Origin: Thalassospira mesophila
Lineage (GTDB): Bacteria; Pseudomonadota; Alphaproteobacteria; Rhodospirillales; Thalassospiraceae
Assembly (NCBI RefSeq): GCF_002115755.1
Contig: NZ_JFKA01000003.1
Location: 186,001-250,000 of the forward strand
Direction: 5' to 3'
DNA: 64,000 nt
Shown here: one piece after another, positions 24,410-33,261 of the stretch
Position numbering within the stretch: position 1 is the first letter of the stretch
Layout of the letters: every line of letters begins with the position of its first letter
Translations under genes and position numbers: made by a program
The notes under the pieces: model-generated
Seen by the model: only the letters and a program-made list of their open reading frames with translations
What the model was told of the DNA's origin: nothing
The model's database searches: none

Positions 24410-25975
24410 TTAAAAAACAAACTTGTGCTGGCGGGGCTGTTTGACCTGCTTGCGATAGGGCCGTGTCAGGCTTTCGCGCAATTGTTCAAGTGTCGGCCGG
24501 GGCAGCAAGATGTTTACCGGTGACTTGCTTTGCTGGCGGGGCGGGGTGGTGCTTGATGTTGCGCTGGTCGCCAGTGTCGTTATGCCGCGATTTGACGATG
24601 GTCCGCCCGATACTTGCTGTGGGGTCGCAATCTGATCGGCTTGGTGGTGGCTGTTGCTGTTTTTGTTTTTGTTGTATCGGGTGCTGGCAGACGGCGTTTC
24701 ATGCGCTGTCGGCGCAGTCATGGCGGCGTTATGGGTACTTTGGTCCGCCATCAGCTGTGTGTCGGACGTTCTGGTGGTGGTAGTGGCTGCGGTGCCGGTT
24801 GTTGCAAACAGGTCATCGGGGTCGGCATCATCGGCATCAAAAAGGTCGGTGACGCCAACGCCCAGCAGCCGAAATTTTGTACCATCAATCTCGCGGTGCA
24901 AAAGGGTCATCGCACTTTGCAAAATCAGTTCCTCGCGCAAGGTGGGGTGGTTCAGGCGCATATTGCGGGTACGTGATTTAAAATCCGCTGTTTTCAGCTT
25001 TAAAACCACCGTGTGCCCGGCAATGCGTTTGCGCGCCAGGTCAACTGCTACCCGCCCGACAAGGCGCTGCAACACATCGCCCAGGGCTGCCATATCGGCA
25101 ATGTCTTCGCCAAAGGTGGTTTCCGACGACAGGCTTTTGCGTTCGGACGTGGTTTCGACCTGGCGGTTATCCTGCCCGCGGGAGAAATGGTAAAACCGCT
25201 TGCCAATGCTGCCATAACGGCCTTGCAGGTGGTGGATATCAATTTCGTGTAGCTGCCCGATCGTTTTAATGCCGTCCTGATGCAGTTTGCGTTCCATTGC
25301 CGGGCCAACACCCCACATCATGCGAACAGGCTTGTCAGCCAGAAATTCAACGGCTTCGGCCCGCCCAATCAGTGAAAAACCAAACGGTTTGTTCAGGTCG
25401 GAGGCGATCTTTGCCAGAAACTTGTTATAGGACAGCCCGATGGACACGGTGATGCCCACTTCCTGCACAATCAGTTTTTGCAACGCGACCAGATTTTCCG
25501 CCGGGCTTTTGCCGGTGCGCTCATAGGCATCGGTCATATCCATAAAGGCTTCGTCGATCGACAGGGGTTCAATCACCGGGGTGACGGCCCGCATCATTTC
25601 GCGAATCCGCATGCCTTCGCGCTGGTATTTGGCCATGTCGGGCGGCAAAAAAATGCCATCGGGGCAAAGCTCGCGGGCCTTGAAGGCCGGCATGGCCGAA
25701 CGAACGCCAAATTTGCGTGCCATATAACAGCAGGTCGACACAACCCCGCGTTTGCCGCCGCCAATGATAACCGGCTGATTGGCCAGTTCCGGGCGGTCGC
25801 GTTTTTCAATCGAGGCATAAAAGGCGTCACAATCAAGATGGCCAATTTCAAGATCGGGTAATTCGGCATGGGCAATGCCGCGTTTGTCACCGCAATGCGG
25901 GCACAGCATGGCGGGCGCTGCCAAAACCGGTGGCCGCCATTTATGCAGACAAGAAGGACAAATCGCGTAAATCAT
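24410..25975 (-). CDS. dinB: DNA polymerase IV (Y-family translesion polymerase) with N-terminal zinc ribbon
   Basis: DinB copies damaged DNA with low fidelity. From ATG 25975 it has 521 residues. The first 35 contain CPSC and CPHC pairs, a probable zinc ribbon known as an N-terminal extension in some alphaproteobacterial DinB proteins. The polymerase core follows: HLDCDAFYASIEKRD with the catalytic Asp residues, VSTCCYMARKFGVRSAMP, and PLSIDEAFMDMT supplying the second catalytic Asp-Glu pair. DLFDADDADPDDLF near residue 410 may be the clamp-binding element. The last 110 residues are a low-complexity Thr/Ser/Gln/His tail ending in a basic helix (LEQLRESLTRPYRKQ). A LexA-like box lies just upstream. 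Confidence 0.94.
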   Translation of the reverse strand: MIYAICPSCLHKWRPPVLAAPAMLCPHCGDKRGIAHAELPDLEIGHLDCDAFYASIEKRDRPELANQPVIIGGGKRGVVSTCCYMARKFGVRSAMPAFKARELCPDGIFLPPDMAKYQREGMRIREMMRAVTPVIEPLSIDEAFMDMTDAYERTGKSPAENLVALQKLIVQEVGITVSIGLSYNKFLAKIASDLNKPFGFSLIGRAEAVEFLADKPVRMMWGVGPAMERKLHQDGIKTIGQLHEIDIHHLQGRYGSIGKRFYHFSRGQDNRQVETTSERKSLSSETTFGEDIADMAALGDVLQRLVGRVAVDLARKRIAGHTVVLKLKTADFKSRTRNMRLNHPTLREELILQSAMTLLHREIDGTKFRLLGVGVTDLFDADDADPDDLFATTGTAATTTTRTSDTQLMADQSTHNAAMTAPTAHETPSASTRYNKNKNSNSHHQADQIATPQQVSGGPSSNRGITTLATSATSSTTPPRQQSKSPVNILLPRPTLEQLRESLTRPYRKQVKQPRQHKFVF

Positions 25976-25983
25976 GCTTTTTT

Positions 25984-25998
25984 GTACTTCTTTTGTTC
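25984..25998. promoter_or_regulatory. Candidate LexA (SOS) box upstream of dinB
   Basis: GTAC-N7-GTTC differs by one base from the alphaproteobacterial LexA consensus GTTC-N7-GTTC and ends 8-23 nt before the dinB ATG. SOS control of dinB is common, which supports the assignment, but the half-site mismatch keeps it tentative. Confidence 0.45.
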
Positions 25999-26083
25999 GC
26001 GCCGCGCAAAGAAGATTTAACGGCAAACAAAAGTTGCCTGACAGTTTTTGTCAGGAAAGAATATCTGGGCGGGGAGCGGTTGC

Positions 26084-27376
26084 TCAGGTCTTTTTGGGGG
26101 CAGGTGCAGTTTTCGCCGGTGCCGCTTTGCCCGCCTTTGCTGCCTTGCTGGCTTTTTTGGCCCGGCGGGTTCGGGCTACCATATTGTCAACATAGCGTCC
26201 CTGAAACAGGGTAATGCCCAGCGACTGACCAAACCGGATGGCGGTTGGGGTATCGCAACGGCATAAAATCACGCGTTCTCGGCCAGATTGTTGAACAAGC
26301 GTGTCCATTTCACTGTATTTTTTGCGAATGACGTTATCGGTCATTTCTTCGCGCCATGCGATTTTGATAAAATCAGCTTTCAGGCTGGTACGATCGACAA
26401 ACGACAACGATTCAACCGTCAGGTTGTCGATCAGAATACGATAGCCGCGTTCATGAAATTCGTCGCGCAGGCGCAAATAGGTTTCAAGGTTTGAAAACAG
26501 GTCAACCTGGTTGAATTCCAAAATCACATTGCCCGGCCAGTTGCGCCGGACGATTTCGTCAAACCGTTCAAATTCGCGCGAGGTTAACGTGGCAAGGTTC
26601 AGGTTGATCGAAAAGGATGCCGCATGGGTTTTGAAGGTACGCTTGCACAAATAATTCAGCATGCGTTTGTCCAGCACTTCGGTCATGTGCTGAAACAGCC
26701 ATTTGTTCGATGCCAGATCAATGGTCGGCATTACCGCATCACGCAGTTCCGAGATCGAGACAAAAAATTCGTCAAATACCGGGTGAAGCTCGCCACCATT
26801 GTTTTTTGACAGCACACAAACCGGTTGCTGGCGAATATGGGCTGAAAGATCGGCGGTATGAATGGTTTCTTCCAGCTGCGCCAGATTGTCGGCATTAATT
26901 GGCTGTAACAGGTTTTTGGGGCCTGCCGCCATGTCGCGGCGCTGCTGTTTCTGCGCGGTTTCGCTCATATACCGGCATAACAGCAAAAATTCCTGAAATT
27001 CGGTATTCAGATTGTACCATGTGCAAAAGCCGGTTTCTTCGCTTTCATCCTGGGCCACGGGGTCATCGCGAAACAGGTAACGCAGGGTTTCAACACCGGG
27101 TTCGACATCGCTAATGGTTTTGTCTTTCCAGATGAATAACAAATCACTGTTGCTGAGAACAAAAATGCGCCCGACAAAAAGTTTGACGTAGCTTTCAAAC
27201 GTGTTGGTCGCGACCCGGACGTGATAATCGCGGCGGTGAAACGGCTTGAGGCGCGACAAATGGATATGCACCGCCCGATGCCCGAGCTTGCGGGTTTCCA
27301 AGCGTTGTACATAATCAAGCAGCAGGTGTTCCTGCAATGCCTGTTGTCCATATTGTTGCGGCTCGATCAAGCGCAT
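26084..27376 (-). CDS. Degenerate EAL-domain protein, probably without phosphodiesterase activity
   Basis: The product is 430 residues. Residues about 235-400 follow the EAL fold: FSINLNLATLTSREFERFDEIV, then VILEFNQVDLFSN where the EAL motif should be, then RDEFHERGYRILIDNLTVESL, LKADFIKIAW and GITLFQGRYVDN near the end. The signature Glu-Ala-Leu is replaced by Glu-Phe-Asn, and DDFG by DNLT, so metal and c-di-GMP hydrolysis residues are lost. The N-terminal 230 residues are unrecognised and contain no membrane segment. The C-terminal 30 are Lys/Ala/Pro repeats. It may bind c-di-GMP or a partner without hydrolysis. GGGGA abuts ATG 27376. Confidence 0.75.
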   Translation of the reverse strand: MRLIEPQQYGQQALQEHLLLDYVQRLETRKLGHRAVHIHLSRLKPFHRRDYHVRVATNTFESYVKLFVGRIFVLSNSDLLFIWKDKTISDVEPGVETLRYLFRDDPVAQDESEETGFCTWYNLNTEFQEFLLLCRYMSETAQKQQRRDMAAGPKNLLQPINADNLAQLEETIHTADLSAHIRQQPVCVLSKNNGGELHPVFDEFFVSISELRDAVMPTIDLASNKWLFQHMTEVLDKRMLNYLCKRTFKTHAASFSINLNLATLTSREFERFDEIVRRNWPGNVILEFNQVDLFSNLETYLRLRDEFHERGYRILIDNLTVESLSFVDRTSLKADFIKIAWREEMTDNVIRKKYSEMDTLVQQSGRERVILCRCDTPTAIRFGQSLGITLFQGRYVDNMVARTRRAKKASKAAKAGKAAPAKTAPAPKKT

Positions 27377-27660
27377 TCCCCTGAGTAAACGGTACGCACC
27401 TTGTGTCTTTGCTTGTCAATTCAAGCATACCTCCCTGAAGGGGAGATTAAGATCTGTCTTTTGCGTATGTTTCCATTTTTATAGCAAATGCAAGGCATAG
27501 CGCATACTCGGCGGGTTAACCAAGCAATTTTAACGAATTATCGACGGGCACCTTCCGGGTTATTTGTTTACGGAACATGAAATTACCGGTTTTCACAAAC
27601 TTGACAGCGCTACAGGGAAGTGGTCCCTTGTCTTGCATCTGGGTATTTGGGGTTGGCGTA

Positions 27661-29028
27661 ATGAACGCGGTAAAAGACAAAACCGTGACTTTTTTGGGTC
27701 GCGGGCTGCGTGTGGCGGTTTTGGCAGGGCTGGTTTCTGTTGTGGCGGCTTGTGCCCCGCTGGCAGACAGGGATTTCTGGAATCAGGCAACATCCTTTGC
27801 GGGCAAGGATGATACGGCACTTGGCCTGTCCGAAGTTGTCGCCGGAAATTATCCGGCGGCCGAAAAATTTCTCGATGCGGCGATTACCCGCAACCCGTTA
27901 AACGGGCAGGCCCTGTTGTGGCGCGGAATCGTGTATCAAAATACCGGTCGCCCCGATAAGGCCCGCCAGGATTACAGCGCCATCATTGCATCAAATGCGC
28001 CCGGAACCGTTATTATGGCGGGCCCGACAACATCGCAACTCCACCCGTTACGCGATGCCGCACAATTTAACCTCGACCGGCTTGAAAAAGGTTTGCCCGG
28101 CGTTGTCGGGCTTGGCCCGCAAATGATGGTGGCCGGTGCCGCCCCGATTGATGGTTCCTCGATGATGGCGGCCCCGGCGGGCACGGTTACGCCGGCACGC
28201 CTTGCGCAAAACCCGACCGCCGCCGATGCCAATGTTGCCAAACGATTCGAAATTTTGCGCAACCTGCAAGGTGCCGGGTTAATTACCCCCGAAGAATTTT
28301 CGGCCCGCCGTGCGGCCAACCTTGGCGCGTTGCTGCCCATGAGCGCCCCGGCCCCGGCCGCCTATCTGGACCGCGAACCGCCTGATGGCCGTGAAATTCA
28401 GGATCGGCTGGAACAGTTGAACAAATCGCTGCAGATGGGCGCGATTACGGTGCAGGATCATGTCAATGAACGCACTGCCATTCTGGACGGGCTTTTGCCC
28501 GCCGAGCCCCGCGAACGCGCCATTCCGGCCCCGGCCCCGCAAGGATTGATGGATGCTGCCCGCAAAATTTCCCGGATCGAGGATTTGCAAAAGGAAAAAC
28601 TGATCACGCCGACCGAATTTACCAAGGAACGCAACGCGATCGAGGCATCAATTATCGAACCTGCAAATGCCAGCATGGTTTCGCAAGAGGGCCAGCCGGT
28701 GCGCCGGGTTGCAAACGGTGCCGACACACCAAGCCGTGCGGTGAATACAGCGGCCCGCGCGAAACCGGCAGGTGGCGCGGCATCGTCAGTCGGGACCGAA
28801 ATTCATCTGGCGTCCTATCGCAATCAAACCCAGGCCGAACGGGGCTGGTTGATTTTGGGCAGTCGTTTTGCCCCGCAGCTTGGCGGGCTGGACCATGAAA
28901 TTCGCAAGGTATCGGTGCCCGGCAAGGGGACATTTTACCGACTGCTGGCCGATGGCATGGATACAAGCAAGGCAACACAGGTGTGCGCCGAATTAAAACG
29001 TCGCGGCCAGTATTGCGATGTCAAATAG
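27661..29028 (+). CDS. Lipoprotein with TPR-like region, three SHOCT-like repeats and C-terminal SPOR domain
   Basis: From ATG 27661 the product is 455 residues. A signal sequence ends in VVAACA, a lipobox. Residues about 45-110 resemble a TPR pair (GNYPAAEKFLDAAITRNPLNGQ, RPDKARQDYSAIIA). Three related short motifs with a leucine-rich helix, a Gly/Lys turn and ITPEEF-like strand occur near 194-227, 245-280 and 302-332. The end (about 378-455, EIHLASYRNQTQAERGW ... RGQYCDVK) is a SPOR domain, which binds septal peptidoglycan lacking stem peptides. A role in envelope or division is inferred. A longer start at 27577 would disrupt the signal peptide. Confidence 0.8.
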   Translation: MNAVKDKTVTFLGRGLRVAVLAGLVSVVAACAPLADRDFWNQATSFAGKDDTALGLSEVVAGNYPAAEKFLDAAITRNPLNGQALLWRGIVYQNTGRPDKARQDYSAIIASNAPGTVIMAGPTTSQLHPLRDAAQFNLDRLEKGLPGVVGLGPQMMVAGAAPIDGSSMMAAPAGTVTPARLAQNPTAADANVAKRFEILRNLQGAGLITPEEFSARRAANLGALLPMSAPAPAAYLDREPPDGREIQDRLEQLNKSLQMGAITVQDHVNERTAILDGLLPAEPRERAIPAPAPQGLMDAARKISRIEDLQKEKLITPTEFTKERNAIEASIIEPANASMVSQEGQPVRRVANGADTPSRAVNTAARAKPAGGAASSVGTEIHLASYRNQTQAERGWLILGSRFAPQLGGLDHEIRKVSVPGKGTFYRLLADGMDTSKATQVCAELKRRGQYCDVK

Positions 29029-29189
29029 CGATAGCTGCAAACGGTGGCATGAACAAGCGCCGGAGCAGGGGAATGTGGGATGGGACCAGATTGGATCGGG
29101 CAGGGTTTGGCCGGGCTGTGAGGCTGTGATGTTCATCATATCCAATTGGGGTAATCAGGATCACTGTAAGCCGTTGATATGGTAGTTAT

Positions 29190-29966
29190 ATGATTTTGGT
29201 TTTCAGCGATTTTCAAACCGCTGGCCCCTATAGCGGTGCCATGCGGGCAGCAGCAATGCGCCATGCCAACCCCGCCGGTCGCGATGGTGGGCAGGCAATT
29301 GCCGTTGTCGATTTGATGGTCGATGCACCAGACCGCGACCCGATGAAGGCCGGGTGTTTGCTTGCGGCGTGCGCAGGGTCATTTGCGGCGGGGGATGTTG
29401 GTTTGTGTGTTATCGACCCCGGCGTTGGCAGTGCCCGGCGCGGTGTGATTGTGCAGTGTGATGATGTCTGGTTTGTTGGCCCGGATAACGGCCTGTTTGA
29501 ATTTGTGATCCGGCGGGCACGAACGGTTCGTATGTGGCAAATAGACTGGAAGCCAGCGGCTTTATCGGCCAGTTTTCACGGGCGCGATATTTTTGGCCCG
29601 GTTGCGGGAATGCTGGCCGCCGGGCAGGATTTTGCCAAACAGGAAATGGACGTGGCCGATCGTTTTGCCGATGCCAAAGCCTGGCCCGATGACATTGCGG
29701 AAATTATCTATTGTGATGGCTATGGTAATGCGATGACCGGGGTGCGCGCACAACAGGTCGAACCAGGTCAAAACATATTGGAAATCGGCGATTTGCAAAT
29801 TGGCCGGGCCCGGACCTTTTCTGATGTGCGGCGCGGGGCGCCATTGTGGTATGAAAATGCCTTCGGGCTGGTGGAAATTGCCGTTAATGGTGGCCGTGCT
29901 GATCGCTTGTCCGGCGTGGCAATTGGGGCCAGTATCGGTTGGGGCGTTGGTGTGAAAGCCGAGTAA
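29190..29966 (+). CDS. S-adenosyl-L-methionine hydroxide adenosyltransferase (DUF62 family)
   Basis: This 258-residue protein belongs to the family of SAM hydrolases related to chlorinase/fluorinase. The diagnostic stretches are LVFSDFQTAGPYSGAM at the N-terminus, VIDPGVGSARRGV near residue 75, FVGPDNGLFEF near 95 and FHGRDIFGPVAGML near 130. Bacterial and archaeal members hydrolyse SAM to adenosine and methionine with an Asp-Arg-His triad rather than using halide. The biological purpose is unclear. It lies alone, 162 nt after the SPOR lipoprotein gene and 91 nt before an MBL hydrolase gene. Confidence 0.88.
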   Translation: MILVFSDFQTAGPYSGAMRAAAMRHANPAGRDGGQAIAVVDLMVDAPDRDPMKAGCLLAACAGSFAAGDVGLCVIDPGVGSARRGVIVQCDDVWFVGPDNGLFEFVIRRARTVRMWQIDWKPAALSASFHGRDIFGPVAGMLAAGQDFAKQEMDVADRFADAKAWPDDIAEIIYCDGYGNAMTGVRAQQVEPGQNILEIGDLQIGRARTFSDVRRGAPLWYENAFGLVEIAVNGGRADRLSGVAIGASIGWGVGVKAE

Positions 29967-30057
29967 CGAAACAAAAACAGGCCGCCATGCCGGGCCATAG
30001 ATTGAAAGCGCAGTCCAGTCATGGTCTGACTGCCAAAAAGAACGGGAAACGCGCAAT

Positions 30058-30894
30058 ATGGCCATTACGGTCAAGTTTTGGGGGGTGCGTGGCAGCATCG
30101 CCTGCCCCTCGCCAGATCATATCAAATATGGCGGCAATACCAGCTGTGTTGAAGTGCGCGTGGCAGGGCAGGTTCTGATTTTCGATGCTGGGACGGGCAT
30201 TCGTAATTTGGGCCGGGATTTGATCCGGCGCGGGGTTTCCCATGCGTCGATCTTTTTAACCCACACCCATTGGGATCATATTAACGGCTTTCCGTTTTTT
30301 GTGCCCGCCTATGATCCGGGCAATAATTTCGAGATATTTGCCGGGCATCTTGCCGGGCAGGGGGGCGTTGAAAAGGTTTTTTCCGCCCAGATGGCCAACC
30401 CCACTTTTCCGGTCCCGCTTTCGGCGATGCGCTCGACATTGTCCTTTTGTGATTTTACCGCAGGCAAAACGCTTTATCCCGCACCAGATATTGCGGTGCG
30501 CACGGCGCCACTATGTCATCCCAACGGGGCAACCGGCTATCGGGTCGAGTATGGCGGGGCATCGGTATGTTATGTAACCGATACCGAACATCGCCCCGGT
30601 CAGACAGACCAGACGGTGCTGGATTTTATTTCCGGGGCTGATCTGGTGATTTACGATTCGACCTACACCGATAGCGAATTTGAAAAAAAGATCGGCTGGG
30701 GCCATTCCACCTGGCGCGAAGGTATCCGGCTGTGCAAGGCTGGCAATGTTGGCCAACTGGCATTGTTTCATCACGACCCGGACCACGATGATACCACAAT
30801 GGCCGCAATTGAAGGCGAGGCCCAGACGGAATGGGGACCTGTGTTTGCGGCGCGCGATGAAATGATTGTCGAGGTTACGGGAAAACCATCCTGA
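30058..30894 (+). CDS. MBL-fold metallo-hydrolase
   Basis: This 278-residue protein has the metallo-beta-lactamase metal motif HTHWDH near residue 71 and further ligands in APLCHPNGATGYRV and YDSTYTD, ending with LFHHDPDHDDTTM. It starts with KFWGVRGSIACPSPDHIKYGGNTSC, a start shared by the phosphodiesterase-like MBL subgroup that includes cyclic-nucleotide PDE and response-regulator-linked hydrolases. CGGGAAA precedes ATG 30058. The natural substrate cannot be named. It converges with the VOC protein gene, leaving a 14-nt gap. Confidence 0.88.
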   Translation: MAITVKFWGVRGSIACPSPDHIKYGGNTSCVEVRVAGQVLIFDAGTGIRNLGRDLIRRGVSHASIFLTHTHWDHINGFPFFVPAYDPGNNFEIFAGHLAGQGGVEKVFSAQMANPTFPVPLSAMRSTLSFCDFTAGKTLYPAPDIAVRTAPLCHPNGATGYRVEYGGASVCYVTDTEHRPGQTDQTVLDFISGADLVIYDSTYTDSEFEKKIGWGHSTWREGIRLCKAGNVGQLALFHHDPDHDDTTMAAIEGEAQTEWGPVFAARDEMIVEVTGKPS

Positions 30895-30908
30895 CGGGGC
30901 GGGGTGGT

Positions 30909-31277
30909 TTATATGCCGAGTTTGTCGCGAAAGGCCCGGCTGGATATGGATATGGAATTTTGGCACGGGTCTTTTGCATTGGCGAACATATATCCGTCTG
31001 CCTGATGAACCGGGCCAAAATCAAGGCCGTTCTGTGCAGACCTGGCGCAGAACGCTTCAATATCCTCGACATCAAAAACCAGCTTCACACAGGATTGGCC
31101 CTGTCGTTGCCCCTTGGCCGCAGGGTGAAGCATGATGTTTGCGCCGCCAGTATCTGCCACCAGTTCAATAATGCGGTCGTTTGCAAGCTGGCGGGCTTTA
31201 AACCCGAAGTGGGTTTCGTAAAAACGGGCCGTTTCTTGCACGTTTCGGGCGTAAATTAGCACTCTGCCAAGCGACAT
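30909..31277 (-). CDS. VOC (glyoxalase/bleomycin-resistance/dioxygenase) superfamily protein
   Basis: A single-module VOC protein of 122 residues, likely a dimer. The beta-alpha-beta-beta-beta units are readable as LGRVLIYARNVQETARFYETHFGFKA, LVADTGGANIMLH, VKLVFDVEDIEAFCARSAQNGLDFG and FANAKDPCQNSISIS. The last motif replaces the usual metal-ligand Glu with Asn-Ser, so metal chemistry is doubtful and a binding or resistance role is possible. No close functional neighbour; it converges with an MBL hydrolase gene. Confidence 0.82.
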   Translation of the reverse strand: MSLGRVLIYARNVQETARFYETHFGFKARQLANDRIIELVADTGGANIMLHPAAKGQRQGQSCVKLVFDVEDIEAFCARSAQNGLDFGPVHQADGYMFANAKDPCQNSISISSRAFRDKLGI

Positions 31278-31365
31278 GATGACGGACCACGCGGGGTTGC
31301 GATTATGACTGTTGTCTGATCATGGAAACGCGAACCGTTGCCTTGCAACAGTGATGAACTGGCGC

Positions 31366-32061
31366 CTACAAAGCCCGCGAATATTTCGGGAAGACGCGAA
31401 TTTCAACCCGGCGGTTGGCTTCGCGGTTTTCCGGTATCGGGTTTCCCTGATCATCTTCATTGGGCAGTTTGGGCATGGTGTCGCCATAGGAAATGGCGCG
31501 CATGCGGTCTGATTGCGGGTCTACGCCCACAGCCCCGAAAAAACGGACCACGGCAATGGCGCGCCCGGCAGCCAGTTCCCAGTTCGATGGGAAACGCGGG
31601 GTGCTGATCGGCGAATCATCGGTGTGACCTTTGACCTCGATCTGAAAACCCATATAGCGCGGTTGTTTTAAAAGGTCGCCGACATCTTTTAAAAACAGCA
31701 CCGCATCGCGGGTTAAATCAGCCGATCCGGCCTGAAAAAACGACCCGCTGGCAAGTTCCATCAGGATGCCTTCATCATCGGTCTTCACATGCACCGATTT
31801 GTCGAGCGACAGATTGAAAACAACATCTTTCAGGTCGGTTTCAAGAATTTCGGTCGGCCGCACAACACTGCGTTTGCCGATATTCTGGGCAATACCGGCC
31901 TGAATTTTTTCAAATACCGGCAATTCAATTTTCGAAAAACTGACCAGCATGACAAAAAACGCCATCAAAAGGGTAATGGCATCGGCATAGGTTGCGAGCC
32001 AATCTTCGTCAATTTCTTCAGTGCTTGGCCCTTGTAGGGGAGACCTGCGACGCCGTGCCAT
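31366..32061 (-). CDS. motB: Flagellar motor stator protein MotB (PomB-like)
   Basis: This 231-residue stator protein has one N-terminal membrane helix, WLATYADAITLLMAFFVML, containing the conserved ion-carrying Asp in YAD. A plug-like segment follows, then an OmpA/MotB peptidoglycan-binding domain (KGHTDDSP, SNWELAAGRAIAVVRFF, and the final NRRVEIRVF). It anchors the stator and couples ion flow to torque. The following FSKIELPVFEKIQ resembles sodium-type PomB, but ion choice cannot be decided from this. It lies 42 nt downstream of motA in the same operon. Confidence 0.93.
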   Translation of the reverse strand: MARRRRSPLQGPSTEEIDEDWLATYADAITLLMAFFVMLVSFSKIELPVFEKIQAGIAQNIGKRSVVRPTEILETDLKDVVFNLSLDKSVHVKTDDEGILMELASGSFFQAGSADLTRDAVLFLKDVGDLLKQPRYMGFQIEVKGHTDDSPISTPRFPSNWELAAGRAIAVVRFFGAVGVDPQSDRMRAISYGDTMPKLPNEDDQGNPIPENREANRRVEIRVFPKYSRAL

Positions 32062-32103
32062 GGGCTTATCCTGCTTTCTGTCGTCTGATCGGGCGAAACC
32101 GGC

Positions 32104-32898
32104 TTATTGCGGTGTCTTGTCCATATTAAAATGAATGGCCGGGTCCAGAAATGAATTCATCCGGTCCTGAATGGCACGCGGACCTTTTCTGTCGGCCAGC
32201 ATGATCAGCCCTTCGGCAATCAGCGAATTGCGAAATTTCATGATGTCTTCGCGCTGCTGGATTTTGCTGGCTGCCGGGATGAAAAAGAACCGTGCCGCAA
32301 CAATGCCATACAACGTGGTAATCAGGGCAATGGCCAAGCCAGCACCCAGCGATGTCGGATCGTCGCCCATTTTATCAAGCATGATCACAAGGCCGACCAG
32401 CGTGCCAATCATGCCAAAGGCAGGGGCCGCACCAGCCATGCTGCGCAAAATATTCACGGGAACCAGATTGCGGCCATAGGAACTGTCGATGGCGTTATAG
32501 AGCATGTCAGACACGTCATCGCCGTTATAACCGGTAATGACAATTTCCATCGCCCAGCCCAGAAACGGTTCTTCCTTGCCCAGCCGGGTTGCTTCTTGCT
32601 CAAGGGCGTTGATGCCCTTTTTTTGCATAAGATAGCCCCATTTGACCACGCGGCCAACTTCGCCGGTCAATTGCCCGCGGCCCATGCGCGGGGCCCGGAA
32701 TATCTTGAAAATCAGTTTAACGGCCAGCCACACATACCGTGTCTCATAGGCAATAAACGTGGCTGCAAATGTTCCGCCCAGCACCATCAAAACGCTGGAA
32801 AGGCTCAAAAATACTACATAATTGTCTGTCGAAATATAGATCGACGCAACAAACAGGCCGATACCGACCAAAATCCCCAAAATCGTCGTCAGCGACAT
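32104..32898 (-). CDS. motA: Flagellar motor stator protein MotA (PomA-like)
   Basis: This 264-residue inner-membrane protein has four helices: two near the N-terminus (ILGILVGIGLFVASIYI, LSLSSVLMVLGGTFAATFI), a long cytoplasmic loop of about 110 residues, and two later ones (RSMAGAAPAFGMIGTLVGLVIML, GAGLAIALITTLYGIVAARFFFIP). The Pro-rich third helix carries the conserved prolines of the ion channel. The loop has charged residues (such as KEEPFLGWAMEIV region) that meet the rotor. AAGGAAC precedes ATG 32898. It is first in the motA-motB unit; the nearby chemoreceptor supports a motility locus. Confidence 0.94.
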   Translation of the reverse strand: MSLTTILGILVGIGLFVASIYISTDNYVVFLSLSSVLMVLGGTFAATFIAYETRYVWLAVKLIFKIFRAPRMGRGQLTGEVGRVVKWGYLMQKKGINALEQEATRLGKEEPFLGWAMEIVITGYNGDDVSDMLYNAIDSSYGRNLVPVNILRSMAGAAPAFGMIGTLVGLVIMLDKMGDDPTSLGAGLAIALITTLYGIVAARFFFIPAASKIQQREDIMKFRNSLIAEGLIMLADRKGPRAIQDRMNSFLDPAIHFNMDKTPQ

Positions 32899-33261
32899 CG
32901 CTTTTCACGTTCCTTCGTCCAGAAATCTGCCTGATTTCCGCCCCCGTTTCGCAAACCCGCCAAGGGCGGGTTACATCTGGAAGCATCATAGACTGCCTTT
33001 GCCCCCCTGTTAAGCAAAGAGCCTTGCAAATGCCGAATGATTTTGGAATTGCGACTTATGCGTTATTAACATGCGATACATTTCCCGCAAGTTGCGCCAT
33101 TCGGGTCTTTTCTATGGTGCAAACGGTTCGGGAGCCGGGCATTGGGGCGTTCGGGCTGATGAAAAAATGACAATACCCTGTGCTGGTAAGGACACAGGGT
33201 ATTGTCATTGATATGTTCATCACGGTTTGCCGCGTTAAACGGCAGGGGTGGTTTTCAGGTC
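32899..33261. other. Gene-free stretch between motA and the chemoreceptor gene
   Basis: About 363 nt. It contains the motA promoter region and, near 33168-33207, the chemoreceptor terminator. I see no gene; the 133-codon plus-strand frame here has no family signal and overlaps motA antisense. Confidence 0.6.
33160..33208 (-). terminator. Rho-independent terminator of the chemoreceptor gene
   Basis: A 15-bp perfect stem (TGACAATACCCTGTG / CACAGGGTATTGTCA) with a 10-nt loop is followed on the minus strand by TTTTTTC. Confidence 0.88.
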
